A stretch of DNA of 64,000 nucleotides. Origin: Planctomycetales bacterium 71-10 (GTDB taxonomy: Bacteria > Planctomycetota > Planctomycetia > Isosphaerales > Isosphaeraceae). The position numbers and the translations under genes are program-made. Positions 54,111-63,319 of this stretch are shown here, piece after piece (the stretch's first letter is position 1; every line of letters begins with the position of its first letter). The notes under the pieces are model-generated. The model was not told the DNA's origin, made no database searches, and saw only the letters and a program-made list of their open reading frames with translations. Location of the stretch: the NCBI GenBank assembly GCA_001898385.1, contig MKTT01000078.1, positions 1 to 64,000 on the forward strand. The letters are read 5' to 3'.

Positions 54111-54980
54111 ATGAACGACGATCGATCCATCTCGCGAGCGGCCCGGTTCCGCCCGATCCTCGCGATGGCCGCGGCGGCCCTGGGGGGCGTCGCCCTCTGG
54201 CTGGGCCCCGCGCCCGCGGAGGAGCCGCCGGCCGGCGAGCCGGCGCGGGCGCATTTCAGCATGCTGCCGTCGAACCACATGATGCTGCGGGCGACGCTCA
54301 ACGGCAAAGGCCCTTATAAGTTGATCTTCGACCTGGGCGCGCCGATCACGCTGCTGAGCAACAGGGCGGCCGAGGAATCCGGGACGGTCGACGACAAGAC
54401 GCCGAAGTCGTTCCTGTTCTCGATGCGCGGCGAGGCCGAGGTGGCGAAGCTCCAGGTCGGGACGCTGAAGGCCGAGAAGCTGCCGGTCGTCGTCTTCGAC
54501 CACCCCGCCCTGGGGATCCTGAGCGACGCCTTCGGCGAGCGGATCGACGGCATCATCGGGTTCACGTTCTTCGCGCGGTATCGGACGACGATCGACTACC
54601 AGAAGGACGAGATGACCTTCACGCCGGTCGACGTGCAGGTCCGCGACCTGATGAAGGACCTCCCCGACCGCATCGCCGGGCCGAAGGTCGCGCGCCGGCG
54701 GGTGCTCGCGCCGGCCGGCCTGTGGGGCCTGCGGTTGGGCGCTGCCGAGCCCGGCGGCGTCGGCGTGCGGGTGGCGGCGGTCGTCCCCGACTCCCCCGCG
54801 GCGATCGCGGGCCTGGCGGCCGGCGACGTCGTCACGGCCGTCGACGACCGCTGGGCCGCCACCGCCCACGACGTCTACGAGGCCGCCGCCGCGGTCGAGC
54901 CCGGCCGCCCCGCGCCCGTGACGGTCCGCCGCGACGACCAGGAACTGACGCTCACCGTCCGCCCCGCCGACGGGGCCTGA
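54111..54980 (+). CDS. retropepsin-like protein with PDZ domain, copy 2 (DLG active-site variant)
   Basis: The 289-residue protein has a signal peptide (ILAMAAAALGGVALWLGPAP), then a retropepsin domain (MLRATLNGKGPYKLIFDLGA, RIDGIIGFTFFARYRTTID) and a C-terminal PDZ domain (AAVVPDSPAAIAGLAAGDVV). The active-site Asp74 is kept but the following residue is Leu (D74LG), where the usual motif is D[ST]G, so catalysis is doubtful. Sequence similarity to the gene at 52930 (NGKGP, IDGI-GFT-ARF) shows common origin. ATG 54111 gives the signal peptide. A lipoprotein gene follows by 18 bp. Confidence 0.75.
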   Translation: MNDDRSISRAARFRPILAMAAAALGGVALWLGPAPAEEPPAGEPARAHFSMLPSNHMMLRATLNGKGPYKLIFDLGAPITLLSNRAAEESGTVDDKTPKSFLFSMRGEAEVAKLQVGTLKAEKLPVVVFDHPALGILSDAFGERIDGIIGFTFFARYRTTIDYQKDEMTFTPVDVQVRDLMKDLPDRIAGPKVARRRVLAPAGLWGLRLGAAEPGGVGVRVAAVVPDSPAAIAGLAAGDVVTAVDDRWAATAHDVYEAAAAVEPGRPAPVTVRRDDQELTLTVRPADGA

Positions 54981-54998
54981 TCTCCGGAGCCTCCCCCC

Positions 54999-55502
54999 AT
55001 GACCCTGCGCCTTTCGACCCTCGCCCCGGCCGCGGCCCTCCTGGCCCTGGCGACGCTGGCCGGTTGCAACGAGCCCCGCCAGGTCTCCAGGGGGGGCAAG
55101 AAGAACGCCGTCGCCCACGCCCCCGCGCCGGCGACCGAGAAGGAGCCCGAGTTCATCGTCGGCAAGCGGACCCGGGAGATCGTCCCCATCAACTCCGAGG
55201 CGGCCCAGGGCGCCAACGTCATCGAGAAGCCCAAGATCACCGCCAAGGACCCGATCACCCTCCAGGGCAACGCCTACGTCACGATGATCGGCCAGACCTC
55301 GATCCTCCAGATCGAGCACGCCATGAACCTCTACAAGGCGGCCAACGACCGCCTCCCCAAGGACTACGACGAGTTCATGGCCGAGATCATCACCCCGAAC
55401 AACATCGCCCTCCCCAAGCTCCCCCACTACCAGAAGTACGGCTACGACGAGCAGAACCACAAGCTGGTGATCCTGGAGTACCCCGACCTCAAGAACCCCT
55501 GA
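54999..55502 (+). CDS. putative lipoprotein with pseudopilin-like segment
   Basis: The 167-residue protein has a lipoprotein signal (AAALLALATLAGC, lipobox LAGC) and a soluble part with ILQIEHAMNLYKAANDRLPK followed by YDEFMAEIITPNNIALP and a Tyr-rich end (KYGYDEQNHKLVILEYPD). This resembles the helix and loop region of type II secretion pseudopilins, but without a pilin N-terminus. It starts 18 bp after the protease-like gene and is likely co-transcribed. Function is unknown. Confidence 0.65.
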   Translation: MTLRLSTLAPAAALLALATLAGCNEPRQVSRGGKKNAVAHAPAPATEKEPEFIVGKRTREIVPINSEAAQGANVIEKPKITAKDPITLQGNAYVTMIGQTSILQIEHAMNLYKAANDRLPKDYDEFMAEIITPNNIALPKLPHYQKYGYDEQNHKLVILEYPDLKNP

Positions 55503-55599
55503 TCCCCATCAAGGGTGCTCGGCCGAAAACATCGGAACACGAGCATCTTTCCCCTGGACTATGAATTGGGGGGCAGCTGAGGCCCAACTCGCCCAGATC

Positions 55600-55740
55600 G
55601 TCCCCTCTCCCGCCGGGAGAGGGCGGCCGCGCAGCGGCGGGTGAGGGTCGCCGGAGCGCGGAGGGCACGTCGGTCGCGTCGGCCATGAACCGGGGCTGTC
55701 TCAACAGGTCCGACGACCCTCACCCGGCGGGAGAGGGGAC
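55600..55740. repeat. palindromic repeat with perfect 17-bp terminal inverted repeats
   Basis: GTCCCCTCTCCCGCCGG (55600-55616) and its exact complement (55724-55740) bound about 141 bp. Inner GGGTGAGGGTCG and CGACCCTCACCC also pair. The CCTCTCCC-CCGGGAGAGGG pattern relates it to the CCTC-rich copies at 0.4, 31.6 and 53.9 kb, but the sequence is a distinct subtype. No gene is carried; it lies between the lipoprotein gene and the 3' end of the kinase gene. The remainder of 55503-55807 shows nothing else. Confidence 0.8.
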
Positions 55741-55807
55741 TTCAAGCCGCTTCGCCCGCTTGGGCATGCAAGTCGTGCCGAGCAGTATCGCCCAGCGGGC
55801 CGCCGCC

Positions 55808-58800
55808 TCACTTCCGCGCGGCGGGCCCGGCCAGGCTGCCGAGGAGGAGCTTGACCTCGGAGCGGGCGAGGAGGTCGCGGAAGGCGGGATCTTCCTTGAC
55901 CTTCGCGTCAAGGGCCGGGTCGGCGTCGATGGCCTCGCGGAGCAGCAGGGCGGCACCGGTCCGGGCCTTGCCCTCCAGCTCGTCGCGGTCGGCGGGGGCG
56001 AGCTTGGCGTCGGCGTGGGCCAGGGCCGCCATGCGGGCGAGGAGCTTCGCCGCGACCAGGCAGCCCGGCGCGGGCTGCACGCCGGCGCGGGGGATCTCCA
56101 TCGCGACCCGGCGGGCGTCCTCATACGCCGCCTGCTTCAGCTCGACGTCGGCCAGGGCCTCCAGCGCGCCGGCCAGCAACTCGCGATAGGCCGGGGTCCG
56201 GCCGGCCGTCAGCTCGACCGCCTGCCGCAGATGATCGACCGAGGAGTCCAGCCCGGCGCGGGCCTCGGCGAGCTTCTCGTCGGGCCGCGCGGCGGCCTGC
56301 TGGGCGAGCATGTAGCCCAGGAAGTACCGCAGCCTGGCGTCGGCCGGCGATTTCTCGACCAGGCCCGACAGCCCCGCGATCGATTGCTCGAACAGCGGCG
56401 CGGCCTCGTCGGCCGCCTTCCGCGCCTGGAGGGCCTCGGCGAGCGAGCCCCGGGCGACGGCCAGCGACTCCGCGTCCTGCGGCGACGGCGACCCGCCGCC
56501 GGCCAGGCCCTCGGAGATCGCCACGGCCCGGCGGATCGGCCCCTCTGCGTCCCCCGCGCCCAGCGCCTGGCGGACGCTCCCCAGGTTGCTCAGGGCGATG
56601 GACGTCTCGCGCAGGGCCTCGGCCGAGGGCTTCGCCTTCGCCGCCAGGGCGTCGAGCCGGGCGACCTCGGCCTCGAAGTCCTTCCCGGCCTCCTCGGGCT
56701 TGCCCACGGCCAGCTCCTGATTCCCCAGCGCCCCCAGGCAGCGGGCGAGGTCCAGGATGTAGCCGGCGTTGTCGGGGTGCTTGCTCGTCAACTGCTGGAG
56801 GAGTTCGAGGGCCCCGCGGTAGGCCGGCTCGGAGCCGGGCTTGCCGGAGGCGTCCAGCGCCTCGCCCAGGCGGACGAGGTAGGTCGACTGGAGGTGCGCG
56901 TAGCGCGGGACGTCGGGCAGCTCGGCGACGAGCGTCGCGTTCAGGTCGCGGGCCTTCTCGATCTCGGCCACGGCCTCGTCGAAGCGATTCCGCTTGAGGT
57001 GGAGGTAGCCCAGGTTGAACCGGGTCTTGGCCAGGTTGAACCGGACCTGGCGGTCGTCGGGCGAGCGGGCGGCGAGGCCCTCGTCCAGCTCGATGGCCTT
57101 CTTCAGGATCGGCTGGGCCTCGGAGTAGCGTGCGAGGTCGACCAGGACGCCGCCGTAGTTGCTCGACGCGGAGGCCAGGTTGAGCGTGTACTCGGGGCGG
57201 TCGGGATAGTCGTCGGCCAGCCGAGACGCCTCGCGCCAGTCGCGGCCCCAGAGGATCGCGGCCTCTTCGAACCGCCCCTCGTCGTAGGCGAAGCGGCCCA
57301 GCTCGGAGCAGGCGTGGTGGAGGTTCTCGCGATAGCGGGGGATGGTCGGATACTCGGCGACGAGCTTGTCGAGCAGCTCGTAGGCGCGGCGGGCGGACGC
57401 CTCGGCGGCGGCGGTGTCGCCCGCCTCGCGGCCGAGGCGGCCGAGCAGGTCGAGCGAGCGGGCCAGCTCGCCGCGGACCTCGGGCGAGGCCGGGTCGGCG
57501 GCCAGGGCCTTCTCCAGCAGGTCGCGCGCGCCGGCGTAGGCGGGGGCGGCGGCGGCCAGGTCCCCCTTGCGACGGAGGAGCTGCCCCTCGCCGCGGAGCG
57601 CCCGGGCCAGCAGGCGCAGGTCGTCGGGCTTCGCGCCGGCGGCGTCGGCCGCGGGCCGCAGCCGGGCCTCGGCCTCGCGGAAGAGCGCGTCGGCCTCGTC
57701 GAAGCGGTCGCGGAGGAACAGGGCCTCGGCCAGCCGGATCTGAGTGGAGGCCAGGACCCGCCTCGCCTCGGGGTCGGCGGCGGCGAGCGGGCGGGCCAGT
57801 TCCAGGGCCTTGCGGTAGGCGGACTCGGCCTCGTCGCGGCGGTCGAACTTGGCGTAGATGTTCCCCATGCGGCGGAGCATCTCGGCGTGCTCCAGGCGGA
57901 CGGCCGGCGAGCCGCCCACGTCCGCCGTCTGGCCCTCGTAGAACGCGACGGCCTTCTCCAGGAACTCCTTCTGGAGCGGGTCGAGCCGGTCTTCCAGCCA
58001 GCTCTCGCCCACGCGGGCGTACATCTCGTTGACGGTCCCGCGGGCGAGGGCCCCCTGGGCCACGGCCACGGAGCGCCAGCGGTCCACGACGACCGTGCCG
58101 ACGCCTGAGGCGACCGTCGAGACGACCAGCAGCGCCGCCGCCGCGGCGACCGTCGAGCGATGCTTGCGCGCCCACCGCGCGGCGCGGCGCGGCCAGGGCT
58201 CGGCGTAGGCGGAGACGGGCTCGTCGGCCAGGTGGCGCTGCACGTCCTTCGCCAGCTCGCCGGCCGAGGCGTAGCGGTCGGCCTGCGACTTCGCCAGGGC
58301 CTTCAGGCAGACCGCCTGGAGGCCCGGCGGCACGCCGGGGTTGTGCGACCGTGGCGGCGCGGGGGGGTCGTTGGCCGCCTTATAGAGGATCTCGGCCGTC
58401 TTCTTGCCGAGGAACGGCGGCTGGCCGGCGAGGATCTCATACAGGATGGCGCCCAGGCCGTAGACGTCGGTCCGGAAGTCGATCAGGTCGTGCCGGCCCC
58501 GGGCCTGCTCCGGCGCCATGTAGGCCGGCGTCCCCAGGAGCTGGCCCTGCAACGTCCCGTCCGGGCCCGCCCCCGACTCCCGCCGCGCGCCCTCGCCCGA
58601 CCCCGACGCCTTCGACGGGTCGGCCGCGGCCTCGGCCGGCGGCGCGAGCGTGACGCCGGCGACGGTCGCCTCGGGGTCGGCCGAGGGGGGGGCCGCGGGA
58701 TCGCCGTCCGAGGCCAGGGTCGGCATGTCGCCCGCGTCGCCCTCGACCGTGGGGGATTCGGGGTCGGGCGGGGCCTCCGCGCCCGGCCCTTCGGCGGCGC

Positions 58801-59692
58801 CCCCGCCGGCCAGCGCGTCCTCGCCGATCTGCTTGGCGAGGCCCCAGTCCAGCACGATGACCTCGCCGTAGTCCCCCAGGACGACGTTCTGGCCCTTGAG
58901 GTCGCGGTGGATGATCCCCCGCGAATGGGCGTAGTCGATCGCGTGGCAGACGGACGCGAACGCCGTCAGCAGCCGGACGAGGTCGACGTCCTCGTCCTTG
59001 TTCGCCTCGCGCGCCTTGTGGTAGGCGCGGACGGCCTCGCTCAGCGTGCGGCCCTTCACGAACCGCATCGTGTAGTACGGGGCCTCGCCGCCCCCCATCT
59101 CGTACACCGGGACGACGCCGGGGTGCTCCAGCCGGGCCGTCACCTTCGCCTCGTAGAGGAACCGCGACCAGACGACCGCGTCGCCCGTGGACTCCGGCCT
59201 CAGCTCCTTCAGCGCGATCTCCCGCCCCAGCGCCGCGTCGCGGGCCTTCCAGACCTGGCCCATGCCCCCCTTGGCGTGGAGATGCGTCAGCGTGTAGCGG
59301 GGGTCGCGGCCCTCCTCGGGGTCGCGGCCCTCCTCGCGCGACGAGATCAGCACCCGGCCCACCGGCCCGGCCGCGCCGATCGTGGCCTCCTCCGGGGGGG
59401 GCGCCGCGGGGGCCCGGCGCGGGGCCGCGGCCCGCAGGACGTCGAGCGAGCGGCCGTCGACCGTCGCCGCCAGCGCCGCCGCCGCGTCGCCGCCGTGTCG
59501 CGCCAGCCGATCCGCGACGAGCCGCTCCAGGTCGGCCCTCCGCTCGTCGGTGATCGTCCCCCCGGCCGCGAGCGTCGCCCCGGCGGCGCGGCCCCCCTCG
59601 ACGTCCGCGCACGTCTCGGCGAGCTGGTCCGCGTCGATGGCCCCGGCCTGAAACGCGAGCACGCCGAACAGCAGGTCGCGATCCGCGTCCAT
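55808..59692 (-). CDS. membrane Ser/Thr protein kinase with long TPR region
   Basis: The 1,294-residue protein has an N-terminal 110-residue region, then a PknB-type kinase domain: GGMGQVWKARDAALGREIAL with the ATP Lys of ALKEL, IIHRDLKGQN (HRD), and VIVLDWGLAKQ in which DWG replaces DFG. This variant is common in planctomycete kinases. A membrane helix lies near 512-540 (STVAAAAALLVVSTVASGVG), followed by some 750 residues of TPR-like repeats outside the membrane (ESAYRKALELARPLAAADPE, RYSEAQPILKKAIELDEG). It probably senses an external protein or ligand. ATG 59692 is preferred. Confidence 0.88.
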   Translation of the reverse strand: MDADRDLLFGVLAFQAGAIDADQLAETCADVEGGRAAGATLAAGGTITDERRADLERLVADRLARHGGDAAAALAATVDGRSLDVLRAAAPRRAPAAPPPEEATIGAAGPVGRVLISSREEGRDPEEGRDPRYTLTHLHAKGGMGQVWKARDAALGREIALKELRPESTGDAVVWSRFLYEAKVTARLEHPGVVPVYEMGGGEAPYYTMRFVKGRTLSEAVRAYHKAREANKDEDVDLVRLLTAFASVCHAIDYAHSRGIIHRDLKGQNVVLGDYGEVIVLDWGLAKQIGEDALAGGGAAEGPGAEAPPDPESPTVEGDAGDMPTLASDGDPAAPPSADPEATVAGVTLAPPAEAAADPSKASGSGEGARRESGAGPDGTLQGQLLGTPAYMAPEQARGRHDLIDFRTDVYGLGAILYEILAGQPPFLGKKTAEILYKAANDPPAPPRSHNPGVPPGLQAVCLKALAKSQADRYASAGELAKDVQRHLADEPVSAYAEPWPRRAARWARKHRSTVAAAAALLVVSTVASGVGTVVVDRWRSVAVAQGALARGTVNEMYARVGESWLEDRLDPLQKEFLEKAVAFYEGQTADVGGSPAVRLEHAEMLRRMGNIYAKFDRRDEAESAYRKALELARPLAAADPEARRVLASTQIRLAEALFLRDRFDEADALFREAEARLRPAADAAGAKPDDLRLLARALRGEGQLLRRKGDLAAAAPAYAGARDLLEKALAADPASPEVRGELARSLDLLGRLGREAGDTAAAEASARRAYELLDKLVAEYPTIPRYRENLHHACSELGRFAYDEGRFEEAAILWGRDWREASRLADDYPDRPEYTLNLASASSNYGGVLVDLARYSEAQPILKKAIELDEGLAARSPDDRQVRFNLAKTRFNLGYLHLKRNRFDEAVAEIEKARDLNATLVAELPDVPRYAHLQSTYLVRLGEALDASGKPGSEPAYRGALELLQQLTSKHPDNAGYILDLARCLGALGNQELAVGKPEEAGKDFEAEVARLDALAAKAKPSAEALRETSIALSNLGSVRQALGAGDAEGPIRRAVAISEGLAGGGSPSPQDAESLAVARGSLAEALQARKAADEAAPLFEQSIAGLSGLVEKSPADARLRYFLGYMLAQQAAARPDEKLAEARAGLDSSVDHLRQAVELTAGRTPAYRELLAGALEALADVELKQAAYEDARRVAMEIPRAGVQPAPGCLVAAKLLARMAALAHADAKLAPADRDELEGKARTGAALLLREAIDADPALDAKVKEDPAFRDLLARSEVKLLLGSLAGPAARK

Positions 59693-59912
59693 AGCCCACC
59701 TCGCCCCGGGCGACGCCTTACAGCCCCGGGGCCGGCGCCGCGCAGCCCCGGACCATCCACGCCATCGACGCATGAGGGGCCCATTCTAACGGGGGTTCGT
59801 GCGGACCGAGAAGCGCTTTCTCGTCCGAATTCGGCGCTTTGCACCGTGCGTGCGTCGGCGTTGACAAATCGAATCGCGCGGACGAATCGGGTCGCCATGC
59901 ATGCCACGCATC
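59693..59912. other. divergent region upstream of kinase gene
   Basis: No gene is seen. It holds TTGACA at 59861-59866 without a matching -10 at normal spacing. The promoter for the minus-strand kinase should be here, but I cannot place it. Confidence 0.35.
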
Positions 59913-59941
59913 TTGACGGAGGAGCCCTCTAGATATATCTA
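59913..59941 (+). promoter_or_regulatory. candidate promoter with TAGATATATCTA palindrome
   Basis: TTGACG (59913-59918) is followed by an AT-rich block with the perfect 12-bp palindrome TAGATATATCTA (59930-59941), whose TATATC or TATCTA could serve as a -10 element at 15-17 bp spacing. It lies about 320 bp upstream of the DUF1559 gene at 60265. The remaining bases up to that gene are non-coding as far as I can see. Confidence 0.35.
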
Positions 59942-60264
59942 TGGTGGGAGCATTAGAATCGTTCGCATCGGGGCGAAAGCGGGGCCGCCCGAGACGTCGA
60001 GCCTTGTCACCCCTCGACGCCCGTCCCATCCCGCCACCTCCCCCGAGGTGTTCGCGGCCCGATTCCGCGGCCGACCCATCATGAATTTTCTTTAAAGCAT
60101 CCTTTCGAGAATGCCGGGCCTCGCGCGCCATGCGTGCGACCGTCGCCTTCGACGGCAGCCGTCGCGGGGGCCGAGCGTCCCGATCCCATCCCCATCCATC
60201 GCGAGAGTCCGCCGGCCCTCCGCCGCAGGCGTCGGGGGGCGGCCCACCCGGGAGACGAGAACCG

Positions 60265-61350
60265 ATGAGCGCCAAGAGACGTGCCGCCTTCACGCTGATC
60301 GAGCTGCTGGTGGTGATCGCCATCATCGCCGTGCTGATCGCCCTGCTCCTCCCCGCCGTCCAGGCCGCCCGCGAGGCGGCGAGGCGGGCGCAATGCACCA
60401 ACAACCTGAAGCAGATCGGCCTGGCGATCCACAACTTCGAGAACGCCAACGGCAAGTTCCCGGACGGGGCCGGCCCGGTGCCGACGGCGACGGGCGTGGG
60501 GCCGTACATCCGCTCCTCGGTCCAGGCGCTGCTGCTGCCGTACCTGGAGCAGGCCAGCCTCTACGGCACGTTCAACATGGGCCTGGACGTCAACAACTCG
60601 GGCGAGAACGAGACGGCGCGGTGCCAGCTCGTCGCCGCCTTCATCTGCCCGTCGGACGCGTCGTCGACCCGGATGCCCGGCTCGACCGTCTACCCGGGGA
60701 GCACCGGCCTGATCGGCTATTCGAACTACTTCGCGAGCATCGGCGCCACGGCCTCGCTGCTGTTCGACACCGCCACCGCCACGGCCGAGACCAACTCGTC
60801 GACCCTGGGGATCTTCAACTACAAGATGAACCTGACGGGGAGCCTCGCGACCAATCCCAAGTTCCGGTCGGTCGAGAGCACGGTGACGATCGCGTCGGTG
60901 ACCGACGGGACCTCGAACACGGCGGTCTTCTCGGAGACCCGCCGCTCGCCGCTGGCCGCGACCGCCACGGCGTCCAACCTGACCGACCGGAACGTGATCC
61001 ACCGGCTGTCGAGTTGGGACGTGACGGTCGACAACTACGCCCCGCGGATCCCGGACTGCGACACCTCGACCCAGACCGTGCTGCCGTATCGCGGCCAGCA
61101 GTATTACCGAGGCCAGCAGTTCGTCTCCACCTATGGCCACACCGTCCCGCCCAACTACAAGGGGTTCGACTGCATGGACACCTACTGGGGCGTCGGCCAC
61201 CTCGCCGCCCGGAGCTACCACTCCGGCGGCGTGAACGTCGGCATGGCCGACGGCTCGGTCAAGTTCGTCAAGGACTCGGTGAGCCTCCAGACCTGGCGCG
61301 CCCTGGGGACCAAGGCCGGCGGCGAGATCATCAGCGCCGACTCCCTGTGA
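60265..61350 (+). CDS. DUF1559 domain-containing pilin-like protein
   Basis: The 361-residue protein opens with [20 protein letters not shown], a pilin-like leader with cleavage after A8 rather than the usual Gly, and a long helix. [20 protein letters not shown] and the C-terminal [20 protein letters not shown] and [15 protein letters not shown] place it in DUF1559. The A-F cleavage site is atypical, since prepilin peptidases usually want Gly at -1. GGAGACGAGA precedes ATG 60265. A lipoprotein gene follows at 87 bp. Confidence 0.9.
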   Translation: MSAKRRAAFTLIELLVVIAIIAVLIALLLPAVQAAREAARRAQCTNNLKQIGLAIHNFENANGKFPDGAGPVPTATGVGPYIRSSVQALLLPYLEQASLYGTFNMGLDVNNSGENETARCQLVAAFICPSDASSTRMPGSTVYPGSTGLIGYSNYFASIGATASLLFDTATATAETNSSTLGIFNYKMNLTGSLATNPKFRSVESTVTIASVTDGTSNTAVFSETRRSPLAATATASNLTDRNVIHRLSSWDVTVDNYAPRIPDCDTSTQTVLPYRGQQYYRGQQFVSTYGHTVPPNYKGFDCMDTYWGVGHLAARSYHSGGVNVGMADGSVKFVKDSVSLQTWRALGTKAGGEIISADSL

Positions 61351-61436
61351 CGCCCGGCCCCGGACCTTCGTCGGCCGCGCGCCGGGCCCCGGCGCGCGGC
61401 CTCGCCCATCCCCACGCCCGATCGAGAGGCCGTCGG

Positions 61437-61913
61437 ATGACCCTCGCCGCCCCCCGCCTCGCCGCGCTCGCCCCGGTCCTGGCCCTCGCCCTGGCCCTGG
61501 CCCCGGGGTGCGGCGGGGACCCGAACCCGCCGAACTCGCCGGAGTTGTACAACAACACGGTGCTGTCCGAGCTGGGCGACATGATCAGCACGTACAACCT
61601 CCAGCACAAGAAGCCGCCGCAGGGGGTGAAGGACCTGGCGGTGTTCGCCGAGTCGCTCCCCACCGGCCTCGGCGCCGCCCGCCGCGGCGACGCCGTCGTC
61701 CTCTGGGGTGTCGCGCCGGTCGAACCCGGCTCCTCGGGGGCCGAGGGCCAGGAGATCCTCGCCTACCTCAAGGAGGCCCCCGAATCCGGCGGCGGCGTCC
61801 TGACCCGCGACCTCCAGGTCAAATCGCTCACCGCCGACGAATTCAAGGCCGCCCCCAAGGCCGCCGGCAAGATCGAGGACGTCTCCAAGGCCGGCAAGAA
61901 GAAGGGGGGGTGA
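61437..61913 (+). CDS. lipoprotein paired with DUF1559 protein
   Basis: The 158-residue protein has a hydrophobic signal (LAPVLALALALAPGCGG, lipobox-like PGC) and a soluble part starting ELYNNTVLSELGDMISTYNL, QHKKPPQGVKDLAVFAESLP and VVLWGVAPVEPGSSGAEG, ending in Lys/Ala-rich KAAGKIEDVSKAGKKKGG. The segment around NLQHKKPPQGVKDL is typical of small planctomycete lipoproteins downstream of DUF1559 genes. Same length as the protein at 41452, but no clear sequence similarity by eye beyond the signal. Confidence 0.65.
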   Translation: MTLAAPRLAALAPVLALALALAPGCGGDPNPPNSPELYNNTVLSELGDMISTYNLQHKKPPQGVKDLAVFAESLPTGLGAARRGDAVVLWGVAPVEPGSSGAEGQEILAYLKEAPESGGGVLTRDLQVKSLTADEFKAAPKAAGKIEDVSKAGKKKGG

Positions 61914-61928
61914 TCGCCGGCCCCCGCG

Positions 61929-63233
61929 TCACGCTCCGCCCCGCACCCGCGCGGGGCGGAGGAGGAGGCTCAGGACGCAGGCGGCGGACAGCAGGGCGCC
62001 GGAGAGGATGAAGGCGGCGTCCAGGCTGCCGGTGGCGTCCTTGATGATCCCCGCCGCCTGGGGGACGAAGAACGCGATCCCCCAGCCCAGGAAGACGAAC
62101 CCGTAATTGAAGCCCAGGTTCTTCGGCCCGAAGAAGTCGGCCGTGAACGCCGGCATCAGCGCCAGGGCGCCGCCGTACTGCCAGTACGCCACGCCCACGG
62201 CCAGGAACAGCAGCGGCACGCTCCCCGTCGCGATGATCTTCGGCATCAGGAACAGGCACGCCGCCGAGACCGCCCCGTTCAGCAGGTAGGCGTTCGCCCG
62301 GCCGATCCGGTCGGAGTACGACCCCGTCCCCACCCGCCCCGCCGCGTTCACCAGCCCGCCGAACGACGCCAGGATCCACCCGTTCGCCGCGAAGAACGCC
62401 AGCGCCCCGGCCGTCTTGTTCAGCAGCGGCGCGGCGTTCGCGATCACCAGCAGCCCCGACTGCGCCGAGCCGATGAACAGGAACACCAGCGCGTAGAACC
62501 GCCACGTCCCCAACATCTCCGACGCCGTCCGGTCGACGGCCGCGGGGGCGGAGTTCGCCATCGTCGCGACGGCCGGCCCCGGCGGGACGTATCCCGGCGG
62601 CGGGAAGACCAGGAACCGCGAGGCGACCAGCACCACCGCCGCGAACAGCAGCCCCAGGCCGATGAAGCTCCCGGAGAGCCCGTATCCGGCGATCAGCGAC
62701 CTGGCGAGGGGCGCGATGTAGATAGCCGCCGCGCCGTAACCCGCCACCACGATCCCGGCCACCAGCCCGCGACGGTGCGGGCCGAACCACTTCACGGCGG
62801 CGGGGGTGGTCGCCGCGTAGCCGAAGCCCATCCCCATCCCCCCGAGGACGCCGAAGCCCAGCAGCAGGCCGAGGTACGACTTCATCAGCCCCGCCACGAT
62901 GCACCCCGCCGCCAGGCACAGCCCGCCGAGCGTCGCGCCGAACCTGGGCCCGTAGCGGTCCTGGATCCGGCCGCCGGGGATCATGGTGAGGGCGAAGATC
63001 ATCCCGCAGGCGGCGTAGGCGGAGGTCGCCTGGGCGTCGGTCAGGTAGGTCCAGCCGGCGTCGCGGCCCGACATCGGCGACCCCGGCGGGTGCGCCGCGT
63101 CGCCCACGAGGTTCGCCTTCCAGACGCTCCAGGCGTAGAGGATCCCCAGGCAGAGATTCACCGCCATCCCGGCGAACGTCACCCCCCAGGCCCTCGCCGG
63201 GACCCTCGCCGCCGCCCCCGTCGTCGCTTCCAC
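61929..63233 (-). CDS. MFS transporter, oxalate/formate antiporter (OFA) type
   Basis: The 434-residue protein has about 12 hydrophobic helices. VNLCLGILYAWSVWKANLVG in helix 1, GGRIQDRYGPRFGATLGGLC between helices 2 and 3, GFGYAATTPAAVKWFGPHRR and GRVGTGSYSDRIGRANAYLL in the second half fit the OFA family, which exchanges small organic acids. The start is uncertain: GTG 63233 with a G-rich run upstream gives a normal N-terminus; a longer frame to 63359 has no family similarity. It ends 15 bp from the convergent lipoprotein gene. Confidence 0.85.
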   Translation of the reverse strand: MEATTGAAARVPARAWGVTFAGMAVNLCLGILYAWSVWKANLVGDAAHPPGSPMSGRDAGWTYLTDAQATSAYAACGMIFALTMIPGGRIQDRYGPRFGATLGGLCLAAGCIVAGLMKSYLGLLLGFGVLGGMGMGFGYAATTPAAVKWFGPHRRGLVAGIVVAGYGAAAIYIAPLARSLIAGYGLSGSFIGLGLLFAAVVLVASRFLVFPPPGYVPPGPAVATMANSAPAAVDRTASEMLGTWRFYALVFLFIGSAQSGLLVIANAAPLLNKTAGALAFFAANGWILASFGGLVNAAGRVGTGSYSDRIGRANAYLLNGAVSAACLFLMPKIIATGSVPLLFLAVGVAYWQYGGALALMPAFTADFFGPKNLGFNYGFVFLGWGIAFFVPQAAGIIKDATGSLDAAFILSGALLSAACVLSLLLRPARVRGGA

Positions 63234-63319
63234 AGGATCGCCCCCCGCCGATGTTTCGAAATTGGCGGCGCAGCATCGCCGAGCCGCCGGCCCGACGCAA
63301 GGGGGACGCGACGGCCCGT

